A program made the translations under genes and the position numbers. Shown piece by piece: positions 42,036-55,436 of a stretch of DNA of 64,000 nucleotides. The notes below the pieces were generated by a model. The model did not search any database and was not told the origin of the DNA. It saw only the letters and a list, made by a program, of their open reading frames with translations. How positions within the stretch are numbered: the first letter of the stretch is position 1; each line of letters opens with the position of its first letter. The DNA is taken from assembly GCF_947493125.1 (NCBI RefSeq), contig NZ_CANLQB010000004.1, positions 186,001-250,000 of the forward strand. The letters are read 5' to 3'. The stretch is from an uncultured Roseobacter sp. GTDB taxonomy: Bacteria; Pseudomonadota; Alphaproteobacteria; Rhodobacterales; Rhodobacteraceae.

Positions 42036-44393
42036 ATGAACAGGGGTGATCGGGGCGCAAGCCCGCGGGTTATCGGGCGCAGCACATCGGTATGGTCGGT
42101 GCTGCGCATCTTGGGATTTTGTCTGGCATTTTCAGCGCTTTGGATTGCGCAGCAAACGCCGGTACAGGCCCAGCAATTTACGCTGAACAGCATCACGGTG
42201 GATGGTAACCTTCGGGTTGGCGATGCCGCGATCCTGACACGGGCCGGAATCGCCCCCGGTCAGACGGTCAGTGCCGCGGAGCTGAACGCGGCCTTCCAGC
42301 GGCTGATCGAGTCGGGCCTGTTCGAGGATGTGGACTTTCAGCCCAGCGGCAACAGCCTGCGCATTACCGTCGTCGAATTCCCGACGATCAACCGCATCAG
42401 TTTCGAGGGCAACCGGCGCATTGACGATGAGGCGCTGGCAGCGGCGATCAACTCCAACGAGCGGCGGGTCTTCAACCCGGCGCAGGCGGAGCGGGATGCA
42501 GAGCTCATCGCCGATGCCTATGCGACCGAAGGGCGCCTGTCGGCCAAAGTGACGCCGACCATCATTCGCCGGTCCGACAATCGCGTGGACCTGGTGTTCG
42601 AGATCTTTGAAGGCGATACCATCGAGATCGAGCGGCTGAGCTTTGTCGGCAACCGTGAATTCTCGGACCGGCGGCTGCGGCGGGTGCTCGACACCAAGCA
42701 GGCGGGTTTCTTCCGGGCCTTTGTGCGGGCCGACTCGCTGATCGAGGACCGGATCGAGTTCGACCGGCAGCTGCTGCGCGATTTCTACCTGTCGCGGGGC
42801 TATATCGACTTCCGCGTCAACTCGGTGAATGCGCAGCTGACCGAAGAGCGGGACGGGTATTTCCTGGTGTTCAACGTGCAGGAAGGTCAGCGTTTCCGCT
42901 TTGGTGAGATCACGGTGACCAGCGACGTGCCGGGCGCGGATGCGGATGTGTATCGCGATATTGCCAAGATCCGGCCGGGGGTGGTGTATTCGCCCTCGCT
43001 GCTGGAGAACGACATTGCCCGGATGGAGCGGCAGGCGCTGCGCGACGGTGTGGATTTCCTGCGGGTCGAGCCGCGGGTGACGCGGGATGACCGCAATCTC
43101 GCGCTGAACATCGAATATGTGCTGACCCGCGGGCCGCGCGTCTTCGTGGAGCGGATCGACATCGAAGGCAACACAACCACGCTGGATCGGGTGATCCGGC
43201 GCCAGTTCCGCAGTGTCGAGGGCGACCCCTTCAACCCGCGTGAGATCCGGGAAGCGGCGGAACGGATCCGGGCGCTGGGGTATTTCGAGACAGCGGAGGT
43301 GAATGCGCGGGAAGGCTCCACGCCGGACCAGGTGGTCGTGGATGTGGACGTGGAGGAGGCGCCGACCGGCTCGTTCAGCTTTGGTGCGTCTTTCTCGAAC
43401 AACGATGGTCTGGGCTTTGCCATCCGCTTTGCCGAGGAGAACTTCCTGGGCCGTGGGCAGCGTCTGGCGATCAGCATTTCGACGGCGGAGGATTCCGAGC
43501 GCTACAGCATCAATTTCCAGGAGCCGTCGTTCCTGGGACGTGACCTGACCTTCGGGTTGCGTGCGGAGTTCGCGGAGACGGACAGCTCCTTCACCACCTA
43601 TGACACCGAGCGGATCCTGCTGCAGCCCTCGCTGACCTTCCCGGTGGGTGACAACACACGGTTGCAACTGCGCTATACCATCGAACAGTCGGAGATGACC
43701 GCGCGGGAGACCCCGGAGAACGGCGTGGTGATCGGCAATGAGATCGCCGTGGGCGAGCAGACCAGCAGCTCCGTCGGATATCAGTTCACGTATGACACGC
43801 GCATCGGCGGGCTTGATCCGAACTCGGGCTACCTGCTGCAGTTCTCGCAGGACTTTGCGGGTCTGGGCGGGGACGCGCAGTACATCCAGACCGTGGCGCG
43901 CGCCATTGGTGAGACCCGGGTCTTCAACGAGGAGGTGACCTTGCGCGCCTCGATCGAAGGCGGAGCGCTGGCCTGGAGCGACGGGACCAACCGGGCTGTG
44001 GACCGCTTCCTCAACAACACCAACATCATTCGCGGGTTTGAGCCTGGCGGTATCGGGCCGCGCGACCTGTCGGTGAGCGGCGAGGATCCGCTGGGCGGGA
44101 ACCTCTATCTCGCTGCGCGGTTCGAGGCGGAGTTCCCGCTGGGCCTGCCGGAAGAATACGGGATCATGGGCGGCGTTTTCTACGATGTCGGCAACTTCTG
44201 GGATCTGAGTGACGTGAACACCACCGGCGGCACCATTGTCGGTGAGGGGGGATCGTTCCGCCATGTGATCGGCTTTGCGATCCTCTGGGATACGCCTGTC
44301 GGCCCCCTGCGGTTCAACTTCACGGATGCGATCAAGAAAGAAGACTTCGACCGCGACCAGAGCTTTGAGCTGACGCTGAGCACGACGTTCTGA
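42036..44393 (+). CDS. bamA: Outer membrane assembly factor BamA
   Basis: A 785-residue outer membrane protein that inserts beta-barrel proteins. An N-terminal signal sequence (hydrophobic core around residues 24-37, ending PVQAQQ) is followed by five POTRA domains (the first opens FTLNSITVDGNLRVG) and the C-terminal barrel from about residue 440 (GSFSFGASFSNNDGLGFA). The lid-loop and last-strand motifs are visible as IRGF in NIIRGFEPGGIGPRD and LRFNFTDAI, and the protein ends in Phe. Upstream is rseP, downstream the Skp-like chaperone. Confidence 0.93.
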   Translation: MNRGDRGASPRVIGRSTSVWSVLRILGFCLAFSALWIAQQTPVQAQQFTLNSITVDGNLRVGDAAILTRAGIAPGQTVSAAELNAAFQRLIESGLFEDVDFQPSGNSLRITVVEFPTINRISFEGNRRIDDEALAAAINSNERRVFNPAQAERDAELIADAYATEGRLSAKVTPTIIRRSDNRVDLVFEIFEGDTIEIERLSFVGNREFSDRRLRRVLDTKQAGFFRAFVRADSLIEDRIEFDRQLLRDFYLSRGYIDFRVNSVNAQLTEERDGYFLVFNVQEGQRFRFGEITVTSDVPGADADVYRDIAKIRPGVVYSPSLLENDIARMERQALRDGVDFLRVEPRVTRDDRNLALNIEYVLTRGPRVFVERIDIEGNTTTLDRVIRRQFRSVEGDPFNPREIREAAERIRALGYFETAEVNAREGSTPDQVVVDVDVEEAPTGSFSFGASFSNNDGLGFAIRFAEENFLGRGQRLAISISTAEDSERYSINFQEPSFLGRDLTFGLRAEFAETDSSFTTYDTERILLQPSLTFPVGDNTRLQLRYTIEQSEMTARETPENGVVIGNEIAVGEQTSSSVGYQFTYDTRIGGLDPNSGYLLQFSQDFAGLGGDAQYIQTVARAIGETRVFNEEVTLRASIEGGALAWSDGTNRAVDRFLNNTNIIRGFEPGGIGPRDLSVSGEDPLGGNLYLAARFEAEFPLGLPEEYGIMGGVFYDVGNFWDLSDVNTTGGTIVGEGGSFRHVIGFAILWDTPVGPLRFNFTDAIKKEDFDRDQSFELTLSTTF

Positions 44394-44397
44394 GCCG

Positions 44398-44955
44398 GTG
44401 CGGTGGCTGGTGGGCAGTCTGGCGTGTAGTCTGGCAGCCTGCCTGTGGCTTCTGGCCGGGCCTGCTGATGCGCAGCGGTTCGGTCCGGTTCAGAGCCCGA
44501 TCCTGACGATTGATTCCGATCGGCTGTTTTCGGAGAGCGATTTCGGCAAACAGACCGTGGCCGAGTTCGAGGCGCGGGGCGCGGAACTGGCGGCGGAAAA
44601 CCGCGGTATCGAAGACCAGCTGGAAACGGAGGAACAGGCGCTCACCGAGCAGCGGGCGACGATGGATCCGACGGAGTTCCGGGAGCTGGCCGATGCCTTT
44701 GACGCCAAGGTGCAGACCACGCGCCGCACGCAGGACGCCAAGAACCGCGCGCTCAGTCAGGATTTCGAGCAGCGCAGGAATGTGTTCCTGAATGCTGCCG
44801 CACCGGTGCTGGAGGGGCTGATGCGCGAAGCGGGTGCCGCGGTCATCATGGACAAGAGGTCGCTCTTCCTCAGCTCGAACGCCATCGACATCACCGATAT
44901 GGCGCTCGGGCGGTTGAATGAGGTGCTTGGCGACGGTACAGAGCCGGCCGAATAG
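44398..44955 (+). CDS. skp: OmpH/Skp family periplasmic chaperone
   Basis: A 185-residue exported protein. The signal peptide is VGSLACSLAACLWLLAGPADA (residues 5-25). The mature part is a long coiled coil typical of Skp/OmpH (ESDFGKQTVAEFEARGAELA to RNVFLNAAAPVLEGLMRE), which carries unfolded outer membrane proteins to the BAM complex. The GTG start lies 4 bases after the bamA stop. The usual next gene lpxD is absent; fabZ follows directly. Confidence 0.85.
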   Translation: MRWLVGSLACSLAACLWLLAGPADAQRFGPVQSPILTIDSDRLFSESDFGKQTVAEFEARGAELAAENRGIEDQLETEEQALTEQRATMDPTEFRELADAFDAKVQTTRRTQDAKNRALSQDFEQRRNVFLNAAAPVLEGLMREAGAAVIMDKRSLFLSSNAIDITDMALGRLNEVLGDGTEPAE

Positions 44956-45036
44956 GGGCCTCTCACCACGCTTGCTCCACTGACGCCGAGTTGTTAGGCA
45001 GAGGGTCAAGCCCTTGAGGACAAAAGGACAGATCCT

Positions 45037-45507
45037 ATGACGCCGCCCGAAGCAGGCCCTTCCACCAGTGCCGACATCCAGCTGATCCAACGGATCATTC
45101 CGCATCGCTATCCGTTCCTGCTGGTGGACAAGGTGGTCGACATTGACGGGACAACCTCGGCCAAGGGGATCAAGAATGTCACCATGAACGAGCCGCATTT
45201 TCAGGGGCATTTCCCGGGGCTGCCGATCATGCCGGGGGTAACGATCATCGAGGCGATGGCGCAGACCGCGGCGGTGATGGTGGGCGTGTCGCTGGAGATG
45301 GCGGACCAGAACATGAAGGTCTACTTCATGGCCATCGACAAGGCCAAGTTCCGCCGCAAGGTGGTGCCCGGCGACGTGCTGGAGATGCAGGTTGAGACGC
45401 TGCGGGGCAAGCCCGGCGGCAAGGTCTGGCGCTTCGGCGGCGTGGCGTCGGTGGACGGCGAGATGGCGGCGGAGTGCGAGTTCACCGCGATGATGGATCT
45501 GGGGTAG
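45037..45507 (+). CDS. fabZ: 3-hydroxyacyl-[acyl-carrier-protein] dehydratase
   Basis: A 156-residue hotdog-fold enzyme that dehydrates 3-hydroxyacyl-ACP in fatty acid elongation. The catalytic His58 and Glu72 are in [15 protein letters not shown] and IIEAMAQ; the [10 protein letters not shown] opening is typical. It shares the 3-hydroxyacyl-ACP pool with LpxA, whose gene starts 6 bases later, a placement thought to balance membrane and lipid A synthesis. Confidence 0.93.
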   Translation: MTPPEAGPSTSADIQLIQRIIPHRYPFLLVDKVVDIDGTTSAKGIKNVTMNEPHFQGHFPGLPIMPGVTIIEAMAQTAAVMVGVSLEMADQNMKVYFMAIDKAKFRRKVVPGDVLEMQVETLRGKPGGKVWRFGGVASVDGEMAAECEFTAMMDLG

Positions 45508-45513
45508 GCGCGG

Positions 45514-46299
45514 ATGAGCAACATTCACCCCAGCGCAGTGATTGAAGAGGGCGCGCAGGTCGATCCCAATGCTACGGTGGGCCCGTTCTGCTGTGTCGGG
45601 CGGCAGGTCACGCTGGCGGCGGGGGTGCAGCTCAAGAGCCATGTGGTGGTGACCGGGCAGACCCGGATCGGCGCCGAGACGGTGATCTTTCCCTTCTCCG
45701 TGATCGGAGAGATCCCGCAGGACCTGAAGTTCAAGGGGGAGGCGACCGAGCTGGTCATCGGCAAGCGCAACCGCATCCGCGAGCATGTCACGATGAACAG
45801 CGGTACCGAAGGCGGGGGCGGGGTGACCCGCATCGGCGATGACAATCTCTTCATGGCGGGCTGTCACATCGCCCATGACGCGATGATCGGCAACCGCTGT
45901 GTGATCGTGAATTCGGTGGCCATTGCGGGGCATTGCATCATCGAGGATGACGTGATCGTCGGGGGTCTTTCCGGGGTGCACCAATTCGTGCGCATCGGGC
46001 GCGGCGCGATCATCGGGGCCGTGACCATGGTGACGAACGATGTCATCCCCTACGGTCTGGTCCAGGCGCCGCGAGGCGAGCTGGACGGGTTGAACCTTGT
46101 GGGGCTCAAGCGGCGTGGCGTGGCGCGGTCGGACATCACGGCGCTGCGGGCCGCATTCCAGATGCTGGCGCAGGGCGAGGGCACCTTTCATGACCGCGCG
46201 CGGCGGCTGAAGGACGAGACCACCAGCGACTATGTGCTTGAGATCGTGGATTTCATCCTGGCGGACAGCGACCGCCACTTCCTGACGCCCGGCCGCTGA
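45514..46299 (+). CDS. lpxA: UDP-N-acetylglucosamine acyltransferase
   Basis: A 261-residue trimeric enzyme that adds a 3-hydroxyacyl chain to UDP-GlcNAc, the first step of lipid A synthesis. The left-handed beta-helix hexapeptide repeats run from residue 3 to about 180 (for example IHPSAVIEEGAQVDPNATVG); the catalytic histidine lies in GCHIAHDAMIG and the later loop IVGGLSGVHQFVRIGRGA is intact. The helical C-terminal domain follows. Its TGA overlaps the ATG of lpxI by one base. Confidence 0.93.
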   Translation: MSNIHPSAVIEEGAQVDPNATVGPFCCVGRQVTLAAGVQLKSHVVVTGQTRIGAETVIFPFSVIGEIPQDLKFKGEATELVIGKRNRIREHVTMNSGTEGGGGVTRIGDDNLFMAGCHIAHDAMIGNRCVIVNSVAIAGHCIIEDDVIVGGLSGVHQFVRIGRGAIIGAVTMVTNDVIPYGLVQAPRGELDGLNLVGLKRRGVARSDITALRAAFQMLAQGEGTFHDRARRLKDETTSDYVLEIVDFILADSDRHFLTPGR

Positions 46300-47090
46300 T
46301 GCTGGCGCTGGTGGCAGGCCGGGGCGGTTTGCCCGCGCGCATCGCCCGAAGCGTGCCGGAGGCACCGCTGGTGTGCGTGCTGAACGGGTTCGAGCCCGAG
46401 GGGCTGGACGCCGATCTGACGTTTCGTTTGGAGCAGATCGGCAGCCTGCTCGCTGATCTGCAGCAGCGGGGCGTGTCCGACGTGTGTTTCTGCGGCGGCA
46501 TCGAGCGCCCCCCGGTGGACCCGACGGCGATTGATGCGGCGACCCTGCCGCTGGTGCCGACGCTGATGAAGGCCATCGGTTCGGGCGATGACGGCGCGCT
46601 GAGCGCGGTGATCGGGATCTTCGAGGAAAAAGGGTTCACCGTGCGGGCGGCCCATGATCTGGTGCCGGACCTGTTGGTGAGCGAAGGCGTGCTGAGCGCG
46701 GCACAGCCCGACGATCAGATGACCTCGGACATGGCGCGCGGCAGTGAGGTGCTGGCGGCCCTTGCGCCGCTCGATGTGGGGCAGGGCTGTGTCGTGGGGG
46801 CCGGGCAGATCTGGGGAATCGAGACGCTGGGCGGGACAGATCACATGTTGCAAACCCTGCCGGAGCGAGCCGCAAAAGCCCGCGCCATTCTGGTCAAGGG
46901 CCCCAAACGCGGGCAGGACCTGCGCGTTGACATGCCCACCATCGGGCCCGAGACGGTGACGGCCCTGGTGGATGCAGGGCTGGCAGGCCTTGTCGTGGAA
47001 GCGGGAGGCGTGATCCTTCTGGAGCCCGAAGCAACGGTCGCTGCTGCAGATGCGGCGGGGCTCGTGCTCTGGGCCCGCGCGCCCGACTGA
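46299..47090 (+). CDS. lpxI: UDP-2,3-diacylglucosamine pyrophosphatase LpxI
   Basis: A 263-residue enzyme of the LpxI (formerly DUF1009) family, which removes UMP from UDP-2,3-diacylglucosamine to give lipid X. It is unrelated to LpxH and replaces it in Alphaproteobacteria. The opening ALVAGRGGLPARIA, the central LLVSEGVLSAAQPDDQM and the C-terminal VDMPTIGPETVTALVDAGL are family features; the conserved catalytic acidic residues are in the last block. The gene is sandwiched with one-base overlaps between lpxA and lpxB. Confidence 0.92.
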   Translation: MLALVAGRGGLPARIARSVPEAPLVCVLNGFEPEGLDADLTFRLEQIGSLLADLQQRGVSDVCFCGGIERPPVDPTAIDAATLPLVPTLMKAIGSGDDGALSAVIGIFEEKGFTVRAAHDLVPDLLVSEGVLSAAQPDDQMTSDMARGSEVLAALAPLDVGQGCVVGAGQIWGIETLGGTDHMLQTLPERAAKARAILVKGPKRGQDLRVDMPTIGPETVTALVDAGLAGLVVEAGGVILLEPEATVAAADAAGLVLWARAPD

Positions 47091-48265
47091 TGAAGGTGTT
47101 CATCATCGCGGGCGAGCCCTCGGGCGATCGCCTGGGTGGCGCGCTGATGGCGGGGCTGAAAGCGCTCAATCCGGAGGTGCAGTTCGACGGGATCGGCGGC
47201 GCAGAGATGCAGGCGCAGGGGCTGGTCAGCCGCTTTCCGATGGATGAGTTGAGCGTTATGGGGATCGCCGAGATCCTGCCCAAGTATCGCGCGCTGATGG
47301 CGCGGATCAATGAGACGGCACAGGCGGTGATCGAGACGGCACCAGACGTGATGATCACCATCGACAGCCCGGATTTCTCGCTGCGGGTGGCGCGACGCGT
47401 GAAGGCTGCGTGCGACATTCGCACGGTGCACTATGTGGCGCCGACGGTCTGGGTGTGGCGACCAAAACGGGCGCAGAAGATGGCGAAGGTGATCGACCAT
47501 GTGCTGGCGCTGTTCCCGTTTGAGCCGCCGCTGATGACCTTGGACGGCATGGTCTGTGATTTCGTGGGGCATCCTGTGGTGGCCGAGCCGCAGGCGACGG
47601 AAGCGGAGGCGCTGGCCTTCCGGGAGGCGAAAGGGATCGGAAGCGCGCCGCTGTTGCTGGTGCTGCCCGGCTCGCGGCGGGGCGAGGTGGAGCGGTTGGG
47701 CGACATCTTCGGAAAGGCGATTGCACCGGTTCTGGACAGGCACCCCGATCTGAAGGTGGTGGTTCCCGCCGCCGGACCGGTGGCGGATGTGGTGCTGGAG
47801 AAGGTACGGGGCTGGCCCGCCGCGCCGATTGTGCTCGACCCGCGGGACATGAACGTCGACGCGGCGAGGCGGATCAAACGGGCGGCATTCCGGGCGGCGG
47901 ATGTGGCGTTGGCGGCCTCCGGGACCGTGTCGCTGGAGCTGGCCGCGGCGCGCACGCCGATGGTGATCGCCTACAAGATGAACTGGATTTCGTTCAACAT
48001 TATCAAGGCGATGGCGCTGGTTGATACGGTGACGCTGGTGAACCTAGTTTCCGACACCCGCGTGGTTCCGGACTTCCTGGGCCCTGATTGTACGCCGGAG
48101 AAAATCGGCGCAGGTATTCTGGATGTCATGGCGGCGCCGGAGGCGCAGCAGGCGGCCATGGAGGTCACGATGCAGCGGCTGGGTGAGGGCGGGGAGGATC
48201 CGGGGCTGCGGGCGGCTCTTGCGGTACTGTCGCGCCTGCCCTCAAAAGGACAGGCTGACGCCTGA
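47090..48265 (+). CDS. lpxB: Lipid-A-disaccharide synthase
   Basis: A 391-residue inverting GT-B glycosyltransferase (family GT19) that joins lipid X and UDP-2,3-diacylglucosamine into the tetraacyl disaccharide. Visible motifs are IAGEPSGDRLGGAL at the N-terminus, HYVAPTVWVWRPKRA, LLLVLPGSRRGEV and ALAASGTVSLELA. It ends the run that begins with bamA. Paired hairpins separate it from the convergent mnmA gene. Confidence 0.93.
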   Translation: MKVFIIAGEPSGDRLGGALMAGLKALNPEVQFDGIGGAEMQAQGLVSRFPMDELSVMGIAEILPKYRALMARINETAQAVIETAPDVMITIDSPDFSLRVARRVKAACDIRTVHYVAPTVWVWRPKRAQKMAKVIDHVLALFPFEPPLMTLDGMVCDFVGHPVVAEPQATEAEALAFREAKGIGSAPLLLVLPGSRRGEVERLGDIFGKAIAPVLDRHPDLKVVVPAAGPVADVVLEKVRGWPAAPIVLDPRDMNVDAARRIKRAAFRAADVALAASGTVSLELAAARTPMVIAYKMNWISFNIIKAMALVDTVTLVNLVSDTRVVPDFLGPDCTPEKIGAGILDVMAAPEAQQAAMEVTMQRLGEGGEDPGLRAALAVLSRLPSKGQADA

Positions 48266-48273
48266 CGCGATTC

Positions 48274-48317
48274 GTTTGGCCCTGATGGGCCAAACCGGCG
48301 CCACGATGTCGTGGCGC
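48274..48317. terminator. Paired hairpins between convergent lpxB and mnmA
   Basis: GTTTGGCCC-TGAT-GGGCCAAAC (48274-48295) is followed by GCGCCACGA-TG-TCGTGGCGC (48298-48317). Both stems are perfect and neither has a T tract. The pairing of a T/A-ended stem with a GC-only stem resembles the convergent site at 3272-3321 in mirrored order. Confidence 0.55.
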
Positions 48318-48324
48318 GCGTGTC

Positions 48325-49467
48325 TCAGCCCTTGTGAATCCAGCCACCGCCGTAGATGCGGCTGCTGTCCGGATCGTAGAAAACGCAGGCCTGGCCCGGA
48401 GAGATGCCTTCTTCGGGGGTGATCAGCTCCACCGTCGCCTCCGTGGCGCTGAGCGGGCGGAGGATGGCTTCGGTTGGGGGGCGGGTTGACCGCACCTTGA
48501 CCGCCAGGGGCCAGGCATCGCGGGACGCAAAGGGCGCGTCACCGAGCCAGTTGATCTCGCGCACCGGCACGGAGCGGGTGGCCAGCATCTCTTTGGGACC
48601 GACGATCACCTGCTTTGCGTCCGGATCCAGTTTCACGACGTAGAGCGGTTCGGCGAGCCCACCGATCCCGAGGCCGCGCCGCTGCCCGATGGTGTAGTTG
48701 ATCACCCCGTCGTGGAGGCCCAGCACGCGCCCGTCCGCATGCACGATGTCGCCCGGGTCGGCGGCGTCGGGGCGCAGTTTGCGGATCACCGCGGCGTAAT
48801 CGCCGTTGGGCACGAAGCAGATATCCTGGCTGTCGGGCTTGTCCGCAACGCTCAGACCGTATTTGGCCGCGAGCGCGCGGGTCTCTGCCTTCGACGTCAG
48901 ATGCCCAAGCGGAAAGCGAAGAAAATCAAGCTGTTCCGGGGTGGTCGAGAAGAGGAAATAGCTCTGATCGCGCGCGGCATCTGCGGCGGCATGAAGCTCG
49001 GCGCCTTGCGCGCCCATCTTGCGCTGGATGTAGTGGCCGGTCGCCATGCAATCGGCCTCCAGATCTCTGGCCGTCTCGAGCAGATCCTTGAACTTGACGC
49101 GTTCATTGCAGCGAATGCAGGGCACCGGCGTGGCGCCGCCCAGATAGCTGTCGGCGAACTCGTCGATCACGGCGTCCTTGAAGATATTTTCATAGTCCAG
49201 GACGTAATGCGGGAAGCCCATGGTCTCGGCCACGCGGCGCGCATCATGGATGTCGAGCCCGGCACAGCAGGCGCCTTTCTTGGCCAGCGCCGCACCGTGA
49301 TCATAGAGCTGCAATGTGACGCCAACGACGTCATATCCTTCTTCGGCCAGCATCGCGGCCACAACGGAACTATCGACGCCGCCGGACATGGCGACGACGA
49401 CCCGCGTGTCGGCAGGCGCCTTGGCAATCCCGAGGGAATTCAGCGGGGTTGTGTGATCAAGCGGCAT
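48325..49467 (-). CDS. mnmA: tRNA-specific 2-thiouridylase MnmA
   Basis: A 380-residue enzyme that inserts sulfur at position 2 of U34 in tRNAs for Lys, Glu and Gln. The PP-loop is SGGVDSS at 28-34; the catalytic cysteines are in [14 protein letters not shown] and [12 protein letters not shown]; the RNA-binding block GHYIQRKM is present. The ATG at 49467 (MPLDHTT) is chosen since GGAGA lies 9 bases upstream; a longer reading has no matching lead. The neighbouring gene on the other side is the sciP-like regulator. Confidence 0.92.
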   Translation of the reverse strand: MPLDHTTPLNSLGIAKAPADTRVVVAMSGGVDSSVVAAMLAEEGYDVVGVTLQLYDHGAALAKKGACCAGLDIHDARRVAETMGFPHYVLDYENIFKDAVIDEFADSYLGGATPVPCIRCNERVKFKDLLETARDLEADCMATGHYIQRKMGAQGAELHAAADAARDQSYFLFSTTPEQLDFLRFPLGHLTSKAETRALAAKYGLSVADKPDSQDICFVPNGDYAAVIRKLRPDAADPGDIVHADGRVLGLHDGVINYTIGQRRGLGIGGLAEPLYVVKLDPDAKQVIVGPKEMLATRSVPVREINWLGDAPFASRDAWPLAVKVRSTRPPTEAILRPLSATEATVELITPEEGISPGQACVFYDPDSSRIYGGGWIHKG

Positions 49468-49589
49468 GGGTCTCTCCGGCGGTCGAAGAAAATATAGGAA
49501 AATCCTAACTACTCTCAAGAGCGCGCTTCATGGGTCTTTAAGGCCCTCGCGTCAAGATCTGCCCAACAAACTTGTAATGGGTATGAGTG

Positions 49590-49868
49590 ATGTATCTGAA
49601 GAAAGTGGATGGTCCGAGATCGGTGACACTGGCCGACGGCAGTGTGATGACACAAGCCGATCTTCCGCCGGCCAATACAAAGCGTTGGGTGGCATCCCGC
49701 AAGGCTGCGGTGGTGCGCGGTGTCGCCTATGGGTTGATCGCACAGAGCGAGGCGCTCAAGCGGTATCAGATCAGCGAGGACGAGTTCCACGAGTGGGTGA
49801 AGGCTGTGTCAGAGCATGGTGAGGATGCTCTGAAAGCCACAGCGCTACAAAGATATAGACAACCTTAA
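49590..49868 (+). CDS. sciP: DUF1153 protein, SciP-like CtrA inhibitor
   Basis: A 92-residue helix-turn-helix protein of the DUF1153 family. In Caulobacter the member SciP blocks activation of CtrA-dependent promoters. The HTH is ASRKAAVVRGVAYGLIAQSE, followed by ALKRYQISEDEFHEWVKAV, which is the core of the family. The start is ATG 49590; a GTG directly before it would add one residue. Its position next to ctrA, about 100 bases upstream in the same direction, strengthens the call. Confidence 0.88.
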   Translation: MYLKKVDGPRSVTLADGSVMTQADLPPANTKRWVASRKAAVVRGVAYGLIAQSEALKRYQISEDEFHEWVKAVSEHGEDALKATALQRYRQP

Positions 49869-49873
49869 GTTGT

Positions 49874-49911
49874 TAAGATAAGTTTATCGCAGACGGTAAC
49901 GTGTGATTAAC
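49874..49911 (+). promoter_or_regulatory. Tandem near-consensus CtrA boxes upstream of ctrA
   Basis: The CtrA consensus is TTAA-N7-TTAA. TTAA-N7-TTAT occurs at 49874-49888 and GTAA-N7-TTAA at 49897-49911, each with one mismatch. A third GGTTAA half-site follows near 49924. They lie 56-93 bases before the ctrA start, which fits autoregulation. No GANTC site was found between the two genes. Confidence 0.65.
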
Positions 49912-49966
49912 CCTTTTTGTGCACGGTTAATTTCGACGAAAACGTTCACCCGATGCGGAGAAAATC

Positions 49967-50686
49967 ATGCGCGTACTGCTAGTGGAAGACGACCCCACGA
50001 CCTCGAAGAGCATCGAACTGATGCTGACACACGCCAATCTGAACGTCTATGCGACGGATCTGGGAGAGGAAGGGATCGATCTTGCAAAGCTGTATGACTA
50101 TGATCTCATCCTGCTGGACCTCGATCTGCCGGACATGAACGGGCATGAGGTGCTGCGGCAGTTGCGCCTGTCCCGCATCGAAACCCCGATCCTGATCCTC
50201 TCCGGCGCCGATGACACGGAAAACAAGATCAAGGGGTTCGGGTTCGGCGCGGACGACTATCTCACCAAACCGTTCCATCGCGAAGAACTCGTGGCGCGCA
50301 TCCATGCCATCATCCGCCGCTCCAAGGGGCATTCGCAATCGGTGATCGATACCGGGCTGATTTCCGTCAATCTGGATGCGAAGACGGTGAGTGCCGACAA
50401 CAAGCCGGTGCATCTGACCGGCAAGGAATACCAGATGCTGGAGCTTTTGTCGCTGCGCAAGGGCACGACACTGACCAAGGAGATGTTCCTCAATCATCTT
50501 TACGGCGGCATGGATGAGCCGGAACTGAAGATCATCGACGTCTTCATCTGCAAACTTCGCAAGAAGCTGAGCAACGCGACGGGCGGCGAAAACTATATCG
50601 AGACGGTTTGGGGGCGCGGATATGTGCTGCGTGACCCGGAACCCAGCCAGGCGGATGACCCGCAACGCCTTGCCATAGGCGCCTGA
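49967..50686 (+). CDS. ctrA: Response regulator CtrA
   Basis: A 239-residue OmpR-type response regulator. The receiver domain has the acidic pair EDD (residues 7-9), phosphoacceptor Asp51 ([10 protein letters not shown]) and Lys in [10 protein letters not shown]. The winged-helix DNA-binding domain contains [19 protein letters not shown], and its recognition helix [13 protein letters not shown] matches CtrA. In Caulobacter it controls replication and the cell cycle; in Rhodobacteraceae it is mainly linked to motility, gene transfer agents and quorum sensing. Near-consensus CtrA boxes precede the gene, and the sciP-like gene is adjacent. Confidence 0.95.
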   Translation: MRVLLVEDDPTTSKSIELMLTHANLNVYATDLGEEGIDLAKLYDYDLILLDLDLPDMNGHEVLRQLRLSRIETPILILSGADDTENKIKGFGFGADDYLTKPFHREELVARIHAIIRRSKGHSQSVIDTGLISVNLDAKTVSADNKPVHLTGKEYQMLELLSLRKGTTLTKEMFLNHLYGGMDEPELKIIDVFICKLRKKLSNATGGENYIETVWGRGYVLRDPEPSQADDPQRLAIGA

Positions 50687-50701
50687 CGAGCAGCGGCGAC
50701 G

Positions 50702-50732
50702 TGGTCCGGCCCCGGAGGCTGGCGCCGGACCA
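50702..50732 (+). terminator. Hairpin after ctrA
   Basis: TGGTCCGGC (50702-50710) pairs perfectly with GCCGGACCA (50724-50732) just after the ctrA stop. There is no T tract, so termination would be weak or Rho-assisted. Confidence 0.45.
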
Positions 50733-50793
50733 GACGGTGGGCATCATACCCGACGAAATCAACTGGACCTGATCCGGACCTGCGCATATCTAG

Positions 50794-55031
<4,238 letters not shown>

Positions 55032-55128
55032 GGTATGCGAACATAATTTGTTCGCGAATGTTCTTATTAAGTTCTTTACATATGGTTAAAAGTATGAGAA
55101 CAAATAGGGATCAGAACGGAGAGATGCC

Positions 55129-55257
55129 ATGACCATACTCGCTCAGATCAGATCCATCGCATCGCGGTCGCATGCGACCCTGCTGCAGGATGCGGTTGGA
55201 GCGATGGCGCTCATCGTGATGCTGGTGGTGGGCTTGCACCTGCCGTCCTTTATCTGA
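55129..55257 (+). CDS. Small membrane protein, 42 aa
   Basis: A 42-residue protein, MTILAQIRSIASRSHATLLQ followed by DAVGAMALIVMLVVGLHLPSF-I. It has an amphipathic lead with two Arg and one single hydrophobic segment near the C-terminus. GGAGAG lies 9 bases upstream of the ATG, and an intrinsic terminator follows within 180 bases. The region before it (55032-55128) is AT-rich, suitable for a promoter. The function is unknown. Confidence 0.6.
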   Translation: MTILAQIRSIASRSHATLLQDAVGAMALIVMLVVGLHLPSFI

Positions 55258-55398
55258 TTTCTGCCTGCGATCTCGCGCCGCGCATAGGCCAGTGCGTTCC
55301 CCGAACTGGCATTCGAGACGAACACTGCCTGTTCCCGTCTCGTCAGGGCCTGCCCCCTGCCATATGCGCCGGGTCCCACGTGAGAGACGCTTAACCTG

Positions 55399-55436
55399 AC
55401 GCCGCCGTCCTGCTCGGGACGTGCGGCGTTTTTTTT
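55399..55436 (+). terminator. Intrinsic terminator downstream of the recG region
   Basis: ACGCCGC-CGTCC pairs with GGACG-T-GCGGCGT (one bulged T; 55399-55410 with 55417-55429), loop TGCTCG, followed by seven Ts. The T run ends on the stop codon of the convergent chemoreceptor gene. Confidence 0.88.

Noticed and set aside
42132-44264. A 710-codon frame antisense to bamA
   Set aside because: BamA is unmistakable on the plus strand; the antisense product has no motifs, a His/Arg-rich composition and no ribosome site.
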